Origin: Amphibalanus amphitrite
Lineage: Eukaryota > Arthropoda > Thecostraca > Balanomorpha > Balanidae
Length of the DNA: 64,000 bases
NCBI RefSeq assembly: GCF_019059575.1
Contig: NW_024881532.1
Location: forward strand, 124,001-188,000
Reading direction: 5' to 3'
The notes beneath the pieces are model-generated. The model was not told the DNA's origin. It did no database searches and was given only the letters and a program-made list of their open reading frames with translations. This document shows, one piece after another, positions 52,129 through 63,030 of this stretch (position 1 is its first letter; the number at the start of each line of letters is the position of its first letter). A program made the translations under genes and the position numbers.

Positions 52129-52438
52129 CCCAATTCCTCTCTAGTCTACTTGTCTAGTCAGTTGATTGTTACGACGCTCTTGCGTTGTTCTATCTTACCT
52201 TGCCGTTTTTATCAAGTCTTTTACTTTCTTAGCCTTGGTATATAGAAGGTCTCTTGTTTTGAAACACTTGTTTTATTAGAGTGACGTTATGGGCGCAAAA
52301 TGACCTTCGCAGTCGGCGCGCCCTAAAGCCCCAATAAACAACAACAACTCAGCGACTCCCCTCAAAACACCCCACTCGGGTGTTATTTTTGACATGACCG
52401 TCAATACCCCGTACAGGGTGTCATTTTTTCTTTCAGTG

Positions 52439-54700
52439 CAGTTGTCGGTATTTCGCCGGTGTGCGCGTGTTAAACACTAAATAGCTACTCAGAATACAGC
52501 CACAGCGTCTTAAAAACAGCGACAGAAAAACAGTGACTCATGCTCAAAACAGCGATCGCATGTTGAACGACCTCTAAAACAAACAGCGACTCACGCTTGA
52601 GCGATTACCTATCATATAAAACGGCAATCCGTAATAGCGCGACTTGAGAAGAACATCCACTTTTCTGTAATGGGGGTTGGAAAACGAAAATTGGCGATTC
52701 CTTGCGAAGTATATTTTTGTGTGATAAATGCACTCGTTTCGCGGAACAAGACGTCGTATGACACCCTCCGATATCCCGGCGCGATCGGGGCAAACTTGAC
52801 AGTTAATTTGTGCTGAAAAATCAACGATATATCAACGAAAAATTATCATCATCGAAACGAATGAGCGACTGAGTTGAAACGAACCTGTAAATACGAGTAT
52901 GTTACGAAATAAAGGTAGGTACTTCGATATCGACTCCGACTATGTTGTAGTAAATAGTAATCTTGATCGACTCCTTGCTGTGATTTTTTAGCAAATAATA
53001 ATGCAAAACGAGTGCATTTCACATAAAAATGTATCTACCTACTTCGCAAGAAATCGTCAACTTTTGCTTTTCCAATCACGATTAGCCTAGAATAGTCGCT
53101 GTTTCTCTGAAGTCGCTCTATTATGAATCGCCGTTTCAAACCAAGACCGTACCCATACTTATAATAAGTTTCAAACAATCGCTCAAACATGGGAATCGCT
53201 GCAGCGACTGTTTTGAAGGTCGCTCGCGGCCGATGGGATAGGGTGTGATGTCTCGTTTCATCGAAATTCCTCTCATCAAGTCGCATCGAATGAACTATAA
53301 GTTAACCTTGAAAGGTCAACTTGCAAAGTTGACCTCAGGTCAAGGTTATGACTTGACCCGAAGGGCTATGCTGCATATCAGCCGATCCGTAGGGGAAGTT
53401 GGGGCAATGCCGGAGTTGGGGCAAAGCCGAAATTCGAGATATTTCGAAAACCGTAAGACATGGATGCCACCTGTCAGTGATGCTCTGAAGCTTAAGTGAC
53501 TATACAATTATCGCATGTTTGTTACGAGTCGTCATTCGGAATACTTCGACTGTGAGGGCGCCAAGAGCGTTTTCAAGGTACGTTTCCCTTGTACTACATG
53601 CGCCTTTGAAGCTGCATTTCTTACTCATTATGCTACCGTTTGTCTGGCCAATTCGGTCAAGTAATCTTTAGCATGTCTTTGCATAAGTGTGCTGCCTATT
53701 TGAAATTTATACAGCACGTTGAAAAGTTATGGGCCTGCAAATGAAAGTATGGGAGGCTGGGGTAATGCCGAAAACGTGCGATTACGCACGTGTTAAAAGC
53801 ACGCTACGTGGACTTTACTGCTGTAGAATAGCAACGCGTATTTTTAGTCACACAAATTACACTTTCAACCGACACAACGGCCTGTTACCTATAAGGAATG
53901 ATTTACCCGGCATGTTCTTATTATATCACACAATTATAAAGTTACCAGTGTGCACCGCGTCCTCAAGCTCTTAAAACGCGTGTCAGCTTTGATCAATTCT
54001 GGATAAAGTTTGAGATAAAATGGCAAAACATCAATGTCGGCATTCCCCGTAGATCATTTCTCCCATTTTCGGCTTTCCCCGCAGTCCGGGGCAACGCCGA
54101 AAAAGTCACTTCTTTGATATTTTTAGTTTGTGCGCTTAACGGTATGCGAATTCATCAAATGCGCCTGGTATGTTTGAAAGGCAAAAGACTGGCCTCTCGA
54201 ATGACGCCAACAAGAATAGCTTATGTTGTCTACCTTGCGTGCTACGGGCGTCAGAAAAAAAGTCTTCGGCGTTCCCCCAACTCCCCTATAGTCGAGCGGA
54301 ACAGTGAACACAACCAAGGCATTTTCATCGCTCTAGCGTGCCTCTATCAAAAGTTATTCGCGAAAAACTGTTAGATACCATTCGTGACCTGAAATGACCT
54401 CAAGAGCATATACAGGGGTCACAGGTACCATTTTCATGTTCACTGTGTCAACGTTACTTGTACTTCAGTGTTTCAAAGTGTTTATAACGGCAGCACGGCT
54501 TCCGTCCTAAAGAGGCGCCTTTCAATTTTCTCCCGTTGACTTAGGTAGGTATGGTCCTAATGGGGAGGTCGCAAAATTGACCTGACCTTAGGTTACCGAT
54601 ATCAAAATTGCGAGATAATATTTTGTACATACTATTGCTCTCATCAATCGCTGAAAGCTTCAAAGCAATCGGTCACTCGGTGTAGCTATGGCAGACATAA
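52439..54700. other. Intergenic, nothing recognised
   Basis: No gene could be supported. At 53390-54100 short words of the type TTGGGGCAATGCCG/GGGCAACGCCG recur irregularly. TGACCT-type words appear at 53300-53350 and 54550-54600. Confidence 0.5.
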
Positions 54701-55230
54701 GCCGTTTTCACGACGGGCTAGGTATCCGGCGCGTGCACCTAATTTGACCAAATCTGCACCTAATCTCTTTTACAGCAAATATTTTTTTGATGAATTTATT
54801 TCATTGTTTTAATTGATAATGATGATGCTATCTGATAATATGACAAAGCAGGCAGATAAGCAATTAGTACAACCCTAGCTGATAGTTACTAAGAGATAGT
54901 AGCCGTTTTCACGACGGCCGTCTGGTACACATTTGGTGCATTTGGTCAAATTAGGCTCAGTGTGTCTCTTAGTAGCTGTCAGCTAGGGTTGCACTAATTG
55001 CTTAACTATAAGCCTGCTTTGTCATATTATCAGAGAGCATCATCGATTAATAAATTCATAAAATGAAGATATTTGCTATAAAAGAGATTAGGTGCAGATC
55101 TGGTCAAATAAGGTGCACTCGCCGGATAGCCCGTCGTGGAAACGGCTACACTGAACCTAATTTGACCAAATCTGCCCCTTATCTGCAGATGTGAACTAAA
55201 TGTGTACCAGATGGCCGTCGTGAAAACGGC
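54701..55230. mobile_element. MITE (TAGCCGTTTTCACGACGG family), split by a copy of itself
   Basis: Outer copy with termini GCCGTTTTCACGACGG and CCGTCGTGAAAACGGC. Its parts are 54701-54899 and 55147-55230. An inverted copy of the same family lies between them. TA lies next to the termini of related copies, as expected for Tc1/mariner-type target duplications. Confidence 0.8.
54902..55146. mobile_element. Inverted MITE copy nested in the preceding copy
   Basis: A ~245-bp copy in opposite orientation, flanked by TA. It is inserted where the intact copy at 55776-56042 reads AGAGATACACTAAACC. Confidence 0.8.
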
Positions 55231-55775
55231 TATTGAAACCTTTTATGAGGCGAGGTCACTTTAAAGTTTAAGTGACCTAGTCACCTGACCTTGAACGACC
55301 TTGATCTGAAATTTTTGAACATGTGTAGAATTGATGTATGATAATGTGTGCCAAAAACGGCGGCGCCGGGGGGTGTTCACCCCCCAGCAGGGCGCGAGTT
55401 AATCTTCTCAAAAGGAAAAGCAACGGCTCTGGTGAGTGGTGTTAGCTACGCAACAAAATGTAATGATCTCGTGTGGTACGCCGCAGTTACTATATTCTGC
55501 CAGGCTTTGCAACTGTCAGAACAGGTGAAATTCATATGATCCGACGGGCCGTGCCCACCCTTATCGTCATCATGTTGCGACTGTCCGGATCGGGTATCAG
55601 CTTGCAGTGAGCGGCTAAAGCCCTCACCATTCACCGTCCATCAATGTCCCGGTGCGGCCCCCAATCCGCACTCAGAGTAGACTTTCACTGCAGCTCTGTG
55701 CTTTATACGGACTCACATGGCAGATGTGCCTATTTGGTGTTATTCTCGGCGGGCTGGATTACGTATATGATAATA

Positions 55776-56042
55776 GCCGTTTTCACGACGGACTATCCGG
55801 CGAGTGCACCTAATTTGACCAAATCTGCACCTAATCTCTTTTACGGCAAATATCTTCATATCATGAATTGCTTTGTTTTGATCGATGATACTCTGATTAT
55901 ATGACAAAGCAGGCATAAGCAATTAGCGCAACCCTAACTGATAGCTACTAAGAGATACACTAAACCTAATGTGACCAGATCTGCACCTAATCTGCACCAA
56001 ATGTGCACCAAATGTGTACCAGATGGCCATCGTGAAAACGGC
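55776..56042. mobile_element. Intact MITE copy (TAGCCGTTTTCACGACGG family)
   Basis: A 267-bp copy flanked by TA on each side (55774-55775 and 56043-56044), with inverted termini of ~17 bp and interior CACCTAATTTGACCAAATCTGC shared with the copies at 54701-55230. No coding content. Confidence 0.85.
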
Positions 56043-56407
56043 TAAAATGAACCGTCACTAAATCATGCCTAAGATTAGGAACATGTTCACGATAGAACAT
56101 CTCAAAGCAGGGAAATTATAAATAAAAGTGGCTCTCATCCATACTCCTTACATTGTTCTGAAGTATGTACATTTTTAATAACTTTTAGTACATATTACTC
56201 TTTACAGTCCCTTTACCTTTGCATCGATTGTACATGCCTACATTCCCTTTAGCTTGTGTCAGGGTTTTAATGTTAGTGTGTACCTAGGTAAACGTTGTGT
56301 AGGTATGATTCGAGTACGAATGTTGCTGTGCAATGTGCATTTATGTACCTACTCATTTTAAATTATGACTTCATCAATCAATGGGCCATCCCGTCGGCGC
56401 TTCTGAG

Positions 56408-56462
56408 AAATAAATGAATAAATGAATACATAAATGAATAAATAAATAAATAAATAAATGAA

Positions 56463-56509
<47 letters not shown>

Positions 56510-56511
56510 AG
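56408..56511 (+). repeat. (AAAT)n microsatellite
   Basis: About 25 units of AAAT with a few AATG variants near the left end. The long minus-strand frame of repeated Ile/Tyr/Leu/Phe residues here is an artefact. Confidence 0.95.
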
Positions 56512-56754
56512 GTGCATAGCCTATGACGGTTTTCTACCCGATGCCACCCATATGCCACCACCCATCAGCCATCACCAAGCAACTACATGTAGATAAAGGT
56601 ACCCATACATATGGGAAAAGAATTGATTAAGTAGGTACGCTACGCAAATAAAAACGTTTTGAACCAGTAAAACGCCTTTTGGGGGAAGAACGAGCGAGCG
56701 AGATAGTGAGCCCTGCACGAGCGGAAGGGCGAGAGGGTACTTCCAACGGGCTTG

Positions 56755-57110
56755 TGCAAAGCACCCTTCTAACCGGTCGCTAGCGGTGTGCCAAATTTGA
56801 ACGCAATCGGCCCAGCCGTTCCTGAGATCTGGAAGCGGCATTCTGCACGTGTGCACGTGCAAACGGGGTCCAAAATGACTTTTGCACGGCACCCAACTAA
56901 CCGGTCCCCAACCGTGTACCAAAGTTGAGCGCAATCAGCCCAGCCGTTCTCGAGATCTGGAAACGCCCCCTGCACGTGCGCACGTGCCGTAGCACCCCAA
57001 CCTTAACACATGCAGATGAATTATCTGATGGAAATCTACCTAACTGTGTACCGAGTTTCAATTCAATCGGCCCAACCGTTGTGCCGGTATTGAGGTTGCA
57101 ATTTTGGGGG
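56755..57110 (+). repeat. Diverged ~125-bp tandem repeat, about three units
   Basis: Three successive units share CAATCGGCCCAGCCGTTC-type words and AACCGGTC...GTGTACCAAA words. The third unit is the most diverged. It is bounded by GAGCGAGCGAG at ~56690 and CTCGCTCGCTCG at ~57345-57362, which may be terminal repeats of an element. No gene is supported. Confidence 0.6.
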
Positions 57111-57517
57111 TTCTTAAAAAATGTCCAACTTTACCACGCGCCAGTCGCCACGTGCGGTGGTTGGCAAGAACGCATGGTGGCCATCACACCACAGAACTTT
57201 TACGTCCAAGTGACATTCAGTAAAGAAGACCGCTTGTCAATCGGATGTCCCGTTCCTAAGATATTAGCTTTTGAAGAGCGTCCCGACGGCCGGCCGGCCG
57301 CTCATCTCAGGATTTTCCCTTAATTCAGTATGAACTCGCTCGCTCGCTGCGCTCGCTCGCTCGTAATAATGTGTACCGTGGTCCTACAAAAGGAAGGCCT
57401 AGATAAGTTAAAGCTTTTTCTTAGTTCTGACTTCTGAGGCCAGTTTACCAACAGAAAAATAGCCGCCTGCCGGAATTTTTTGCCTGAAGACCGCACCGCT
57501 TCACATAGTGCGGATTC

Positions 57518-58381
57518 CCAGGCTAGTTGGTGCGAATCAGTGCAGACTTGTCACCACGACCGGTGCAGATTACCGATTGATTTATGACGTTGGTTGACAT
57601 GAGGGTGGTTGCGTTGCCTTATACGTTGTTTGAATAAACATCTTTGTGTTTAATTACTCGTCTGTGTGTTTTATTATAAGATGTAGGCATAAGAAGCAAG
57701 GATGGTTGCATATTTAAACGCATACACGTAAAATGCGGCTTTAATTTCACACGCCTTTTATTAGTGAAAAGTGGCCGGATGACTAACTTTTTTTTTAAAT
57801 TTAGTCCGAACCTTTTGATGGGAAGGATTCACAAGGACAGAGCCACCGCTAAGCGAAGCTTGTTGCGATGACCCTGCCCTCTACCCTCCGATCGCGCAAT
57901 TCCGATTCTATGGCAGAATTTAGAGTCCAAAGTTTAACGTGCGCACAAAGCCGCGCACGGCCGGTCCCCTCACTGACTTCGCCTGGCTACGGCCTGCCAC
58001 CAACCGCAACCATACCTGTCAGGAGGCCCATAAATGTCGAGCGCCCGTCGCGCTTCGAATTCCCGGACTGTCATAACCGGGAACGCGTGCTCTCACCACG
58101 CGGAGTCCAACGCTCTAACCAACTGAGCTACGGGACCGGCAACTTTGACTTTGATGTCATTTCACACGCCAAAAGCTAGTAATCGAACAAGTTTACAAAC
58201 CTTATCTTAGTAGGCTTACAAAATGTCTGAAACAACCTAGTGTGTTTCATAACACGCCAGTTCCATTTTACGTGTGTCTGGAAACACACTTGCACACATA
58301 TTGTGTGTGAAGTCTACTCGCATTTTGTTAGTGAAAAGTGGCCGGATGACTAGGAAGTTAGTAAACATTTTTTACAGTGTA
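57518..58381. mobile_element. Degraded relative of the 30090-32005 element
   Basis: 57535-57660 closely matches 31165-31310 (GAATCAGTGCAGA, CACCACGACCGGTGCAGATT, AATAAACATCTTTGTGTTTA). The right end GTAAACATTTTTTACAGTG matches the right terminus of that element. The left terminus is missing. The tRNA-like sequence lies inside. Confidence 0.7.
58050..58138 (-). ncRNA. tRNA-derived SINE head or tRNA pseudogene
   Basis: On the minus strand GGTCCCGTAGCTCAGTTGGTTAGAGCGTTGG looks like a tRNA acceptor and D arm with a perfect A box (TAGCTCAGTTGG, 58119-58130). A weak B-box-like ATTCGAAGC follows ~65 bases later. The anticodon arm does not fold properly, so this is not a working tRNA. Confidence 0.5.
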
Positions 58382-58524
58382 CACATGATTCGTAAGCGCG
58401 ATGGGCACGTAAGCGGATAGGGCTTTAACGTTTACCGTACCGTATGTGTTAAGCGGTGTTTACTAAAAATAAATAAAAAATCCGGCAGGCGGCTATTTTT
58501 CTGTTGGTAAAACTGGCCTCTGAA

Positions 58525-60828
58525 CATAAGCGTATGGACCACTACTTGAACTTCATAAGCATTTGTCTATAAGTTAGGTTTTTTGAGTGAAGAGAGGTCT
58601 CATATGTTCGGGTCACGGGTGTGCATTATTTTGCTCATACTGTTTCTTTTAATGTACTCGTCCACAAAAGGATGGGCATTAGGAACCGTAAAAACACAGG
58701 CATATACATACGTATAACAAAAGTAGGTATATTTACTGAGTACATGTTTCTGTGTAATGGATAGCAGGCAGATACACCGAGTCGTACCAAAACTCCTCTG
58801 TCGTGGGTATTACATCTTGGAGAGCGAAGTTCATTGCAGCATGGCGACACAGGTGCAAACTACACATAACTTGGCTTACATATAGCTAGGCATAGGTACT
58901 CCCACATGATGTGTTTGGTATACAAATACACAAATACTAGTATCTCTAATGCTAAAATATCGTTAGCATCGTTAGCATGTCTTACCTACTGCAAAACGAG
59001 ACATGTGCTATCCCTACCTATGCATAAAAAACTATAACTTTTTTATCATCTGAAGTAGTCGATCGTCATCAGAAACGCACAATTTAGTGTAGCATGCCTT
59101 TGATAAAATATTGTGTCATTTGTTTGCCCAAAACTGTCGGATCAAAATGAGCGCTGAAAATCACGTGAGCAGCACATAGTCCACTTTTAAGGAACACTAT
59201 TTGCCTTCGACGTTTGAACGTAAAAGCATAGATAACCGTCTCGGAGAGTCTCACTTGTTCATTAACTTAAGCGGAAAATAAACAACTTACCAACCTTGAA
59301 CCTACATAGAAATGAAGAAACACTTTGTCGCCCGATTTCTATACGTAATTTAATTGAATGTTTTAGTCGGGCAACTAAACACGACAGGGGTTACTGATCT
59401 ATCTGAAATACTATATGTACGATGTCCCAATTTTGAAGTCGGTCGTAATCAGGAGTAAAAGGTTTCATGGGGAAGGTGAGTCATTCTTTTTCAAAAAGCT
59501 ACCGACATAGATTACTGAATCTATGCCACCGATTATTGAAGCCCGTTGTTTTGCCATTTTAAACTTAGAAGAAAAGGACACGCATGTTCTTGAAGAAACG
59601 CCTTTGGAAGTTTTTGATTGATTTTTTACATCAAAGACATAGAGTAAGATACCCAAACGCTAATTGCAAGGCATACACTACTGAATAGGTAGGTATTCAT
59701 CTAACAATATTTCTAAATGTTTGTAAAATAATTGTTTTTATTGATGTTCATCTTATGCATTATACATTGATACAAAGATTAACAAAATAACCAATTAACG
59801 CGAACAACAAATATAGCGGATATAAAGTATTGAGATATGTTCATCCAACAGGTGGATGAAAAGGCGTCAAAGTCCAAGGGACTAGCGAGTTTGTTTGGGA
59901 TGGACTGGATGGTGCGGCATCTGCAGCTTCGACTAAAGCGAAGGTTTCCAACTTGGTACATCTGCCGCAGTGTAGACCTTGCAGCATGCAGATCCCGAGC
60001 CTGAGTGACGCCATTTTGTGATCCTGAAACGGTGAGAACAAGATTAGGTATATGGTGATTATATATTAAACTGCGAGTAGGTGGAACAAATCTTTTAAAC
60101 GTCGAGCCGATAGACGAGACGTTTAAAATATTTTTCTACCTAACGAGTGGTTTAATAATTTTATACCGTACCGCCGATATGTTTCGGGCGCTTAAATGTA
60201 AAAAAAATATAAAAATACGACATATTTCAGACTATACGAAATGCCTAATAGACGTTTAACAGTTTGTTAATCGTCAAGACGTTTCACAAATTAGTTGAAC
60301 GACATCTGATAATTTTCTCTCGTATCACGGAAGCAATTGTAAACACTGTCTGCGGTGCCGGATAACAATATTGAAACTGCTCTCTCATATCGGCCGCATT
60401 GAAAGTGGCTATAACGCCCTTTTATTATGTGATTAATGTTGACCGAATAAAAGAGTTGCACTGGACTATAAAGTAACGAAAACAGACTCGGCGAAGTCAG
60501 TATTACGTCTATATAATACATTTATCAAAGGAGTTAACTTCATTAAAGAAGCTACAGAAAAATTTATAAGATGACAAAATAAAGCAATGTTAAGGGACCT
60601 GACCAAAAGAACTTTCCCGATGATAAACTTCATATACGAGTATACTTATGCCTACTGCTATAGCTTCAATTCTCCCAATGAGGGACAAAGAATGGGCTGC
60701 TTAAAACTTCACTGAATATCTTTTTAGCAAAGAGAGCAAGCAACTCGTGTAAAAAAAACTTGCCGTTATTTGCTCATGACAATAGCGTCCCGAACAGCAG
60801 AGGGCGCTCTGTTGAACGGACGTACCTA
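58525..60828. other. Intergenic, nothing recognised
   Basis: AT-rich sequence with frequent TAGGTAGGTA-type words and only short reading frames. A short inverted word (AAACGTC ... GACGTTT) occurs at about 60097-60125. I see no gene. The 3' untranslated region of the gene ending at 60829 should lie just below that position. Confidence 0.5.
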
Positions 60829-62945
60829 TCAGTCGAAGCCCAGGGAGTCCTGCAGTTCCGAGAGCAGCTCGTCGAGCGAGACGCTGCCGGAGACGGTCGT
60901 CTCCCGCGGCGAGCCTCCCCCAGTAGAGGTCGAGATGGTCTCCAGCCATTCGATCACGGGAGACGACGAGCTGGTGACCGACGCACTCTGTGAGCCTCCG
61001 GACACGTCCAGGTCATCCAACAAATCCGAGAGAGAATCAGAGGAGAGTGATTTTGTAGAGGATCGGGAATTTTCAAAGTCTTTAAGCCAGGTGCTGAGAG
61101 GAGATGAAGATGAGTATGAAGTTATTGGTGAGGATCTGGGAGTGTAAAGATCCGTCAGAAGGGAAGCAAGTGAAGTGGGTAGAGAGGAAGAGGTGCTGAT
61201 GGAAACACCAGGCCTGTTCAGGCTGGACAGCAGCGTGTTTATGACATCACCGGAAGGAGAGGATGATCTTGATGAGGATCGAGATGCCATCCTGGACAGC
61301 AGGTTCATGATGATCGAGGAGAAGCGTCCCGGCGAGTGTTTTGACGTCTGCAACCTGTTCAGCTTGGAGATCCACCTGATGAGAGCTCGGAGGGCGGCGC
61401 GGGTCGACATCGGCGCAGGGATGTCGGTCACTGTGCTGTCAGAGGACTGCAGGGGCGCCAAGGGACGCTCTCCGCTCCTGGCCAGCGCACGGATAAGGGC
61501 GGCGATGTCAAGAGGGCGCCTCGAGTCGTCGTCCGACGCTGTGCCGTCCTCGTCCGTCTCTGAGTTCTGCGGATCTCTCAGGAGCCGGCGGATGGCCGAA
61601 ATCAGCTCGGATACCGTCCGGTCAGACGAACTGCCGGACTGAGTTCCTCCTGTCGTCGCAACCACGATCTCCGCCTCTGAGGACTGCCTCCCCAGCAGCT
61701 GTTTGATGATCTCTCCGATACGAGACTCTGTCGTGTCGCCGATCGACACTGAATACACGTCTCCAGAGCCCGATGCTGAAGTTGTTGTTTCTGGTTTCCG
61801 CATGACATCCAGCACCTTGCGAATGAGCGACAGGAGCGAGCCTGTGGATGACACGTTATCGATTGTCTGCGCTGACTCCTGTACAGGATACGTAGCCTCG
61901 TTGCCCGTCAGCGAACCCAGACCGTTCCCGGAGAGCCAGCTGAGGAACGGGGAGGTCTCGGTAGACCTCGCAGACTCCCCCGCCTTCACCGAGGACCGGC
62001 CGCTGACGCCTTTCAGCAGTCTGTCTAGCAGTGACGTGACTGGGGCAGACGACGCGTCTCTGGCGGTGGATATTGTGTCGTCTTCGTATTTGTACGTCGC
62101 TATCGGAACACGCCGAGACGCTGGGGGAAGGGACGACGTGTCACTTAGTAGCATTAACATTTCTGGCATAGGTATGCATGTATCCTCTTATATCTTTTAA
62201 TTTATCTTAAACGCACTTTTCACGGCCTTTATATTTGTATATATACGTAGGTACAGTGCCTAATTTAACATAGCCTCGCTACAGTAATTTTTCCTTCCAC
62301 CTCACCACGTGTTTAAAAAAGAATTGCTCACGTTGTCAAGAGGTAATACGTCATAAGCGTATTTACCTTTAGAATTTATTTATTTTTATTATACGTCTTT
62401 AAGCTGAACAAGCATGGGAGTTAACTTGAAAATAACTCGTACTTTGCAATACACTTACAGTGGAGCGTTTTGCCAAACGCACTGTAGTCCTGTGAGTCGA
62501 TAGCTTCTTTAGTCCTCTTGTATAATGATTTGCCCAGCAAGGAGCCTTCTACAGTCGCAGACATCAGAGACAGCAGTGCCAGCATGGCAGCCAGACGGCC
62601 AAACGGAACCTCAGTACGACTGAAACGAAATCGTTATCACAGTCAAGGGAAACTTTGAATTATGCGCGTTTTGCAATGCATTTATATCGTTATGGCGCGG
62701 TGCATATACAATATACATTCACATTCGGCATTCCACATCACAGTGTCTCACAAATGTACAAATTATTACAACAGAATTTGCTCGATATAATTATCAATTG
62801 ATGAACGACGAATAAAGCAGCAGAGCAGGGATGATCACAGAAGCCCATATGATATCGCCCCAAAGTTGGCATATGGTGCATTGCTCAACACCAGCCTTCC
62901 CAAACCTGAGCTGCCGGCCCCTCTCACCACAGCTACTCACCCCAT
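60829..62945 (-). CDS. Secreted Ser/Thr-rich protein with ~14 amphipathic segments, unknown function
   Basis: Three exons: 62941-62945 (ATG plus two bases, donor GTGAGT), 62459-62619 and 60829-62120. Phases are exact, and the exon 3 acceptor has a CTACTAAG branch site and pyrimidine tract. The protein is 485 residues. Residues 1-27 are a signal peptide ending SATVEG; a possible dibasic site YKR is at 35-37. The mature part is rich in Ser/Thr and has leucine-rich amphipathic segments starting near 84, 113, 150, 188, 225, 257, 298, 322, 347, 373, 396, 416, 442 and 468, e.g. SLLDRLLKG, GEIIKQLLGR, ALRALIRWISKLNR, LDELLSELQDSLGFD. Segments 3-8 are mainly basic and 11-14 acidic. There is no cysteine in the mature chain. 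I do not recognise the family; an extracellular assembling or adhesive protein is conceivable but unproven. Confidence 0.85.
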
Positions 62946-63023
62946 GTCGGAGGTGGGAGGCGACCTTGCAGCTCTGTGACGGTGCCGGTGGCTCACTAGT
63001 ACGGTGGTGTGGTGACGGGCCGA

Positions 63024-63030
63024 CTATATA
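63024..63030 (-). promoter_or_regulatory. TATA box of the secreted-protein gene
   Basis: TATATAG lies ~80 bp upstream of the start codon at 62945. Transcription would start about 30 bases downstream, near 62995, giving a ~50-base leader. The region up to ~63150 is GC-rich. Confidence 0.7.

Larger units (their letters stand above)
45568..52347 (+). mobile_element. LINE C: apparently intact non-LTR retrotransposon
   Basis: A 6.78-kb element is flanked by a perfect 14-bp target duplication CTCAGCGACTCCCC (45554-45567 and 52348-52361). It has a ~1-kb 5' region, intact ORF1 and ORF2, and a 3' end CCCCAATAAACAACAACAA. Its endonuclease, reverse transcriptase, RNase H and terminal zinc motif all look complete. 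It belongs to the same broad I-group as LINE A but is a separate family. A near-identical piece is inverted at 10-597, implying recent activity. Confidence 0.94.
27539..52438. mobile_element. Outer DNA transposon split by LINE insertions
   Basis: The termini CACTGAAA(A/G)AAA at 27539 and its inverse ending at 52438 face inward. Removing the LINE array (28080-45191) and LINE C with one target copy leaves about 1 kb in pieces: 27539-28079, 45192-45567 and 52362-52438. These pieces share a texture of short GGGGTGT...ACACCCC hairpins. This reconstruction fits the LINE C target duplication exactly, but the outer termini are short and no target duplication is clear. Confidence 0.45.
57432..58524. 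mobile_element. TIR element with ~49-bp termini, containing other insertions
   Basis: Near-perfect inverted termini (GAGGCCAGTTTACCAACAGA ... GCCGCCTGCCGGA) lie at 57432-57481 and 58475-58524. The interior includes a piece related to the element at 30090-32005 and a tRNA-like sequence. No transposase is visible. Confidence 0.8.

Noticed and set aside
54696-56044. CRISPR-like spaced repeats
   Set aside because: The repeats are inverted MITE termini of a eukaryotic element, without regular repeat-spacer spacing.
56358-56561. Minus-strand frame with a long Ile/Tyr/Leu/Phe repeat
   Set aside because: It is a translation of the (AAAT)n microsatellite.
58050-58138. Functional tRNA gene on the minus strand
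   Set aside because: The A box is good, but the anticodon arm does not pair and the B box is weak, so a SINE head or pseudogene is more likely.
59779-60041. Small minus-strand frames starting MASLRLGICMLQ
   Set aside because: A short plausible N-terminus is followed by no recognisable domain; a degraded retrocopy is possible but cannot be supported.
61175-62200. Plus-strand frames opposite the secreted-protein exon
   Set aside because: They are antisense shadows; the minus-strand frame has the splice sites, signal peptide and repeat structure.
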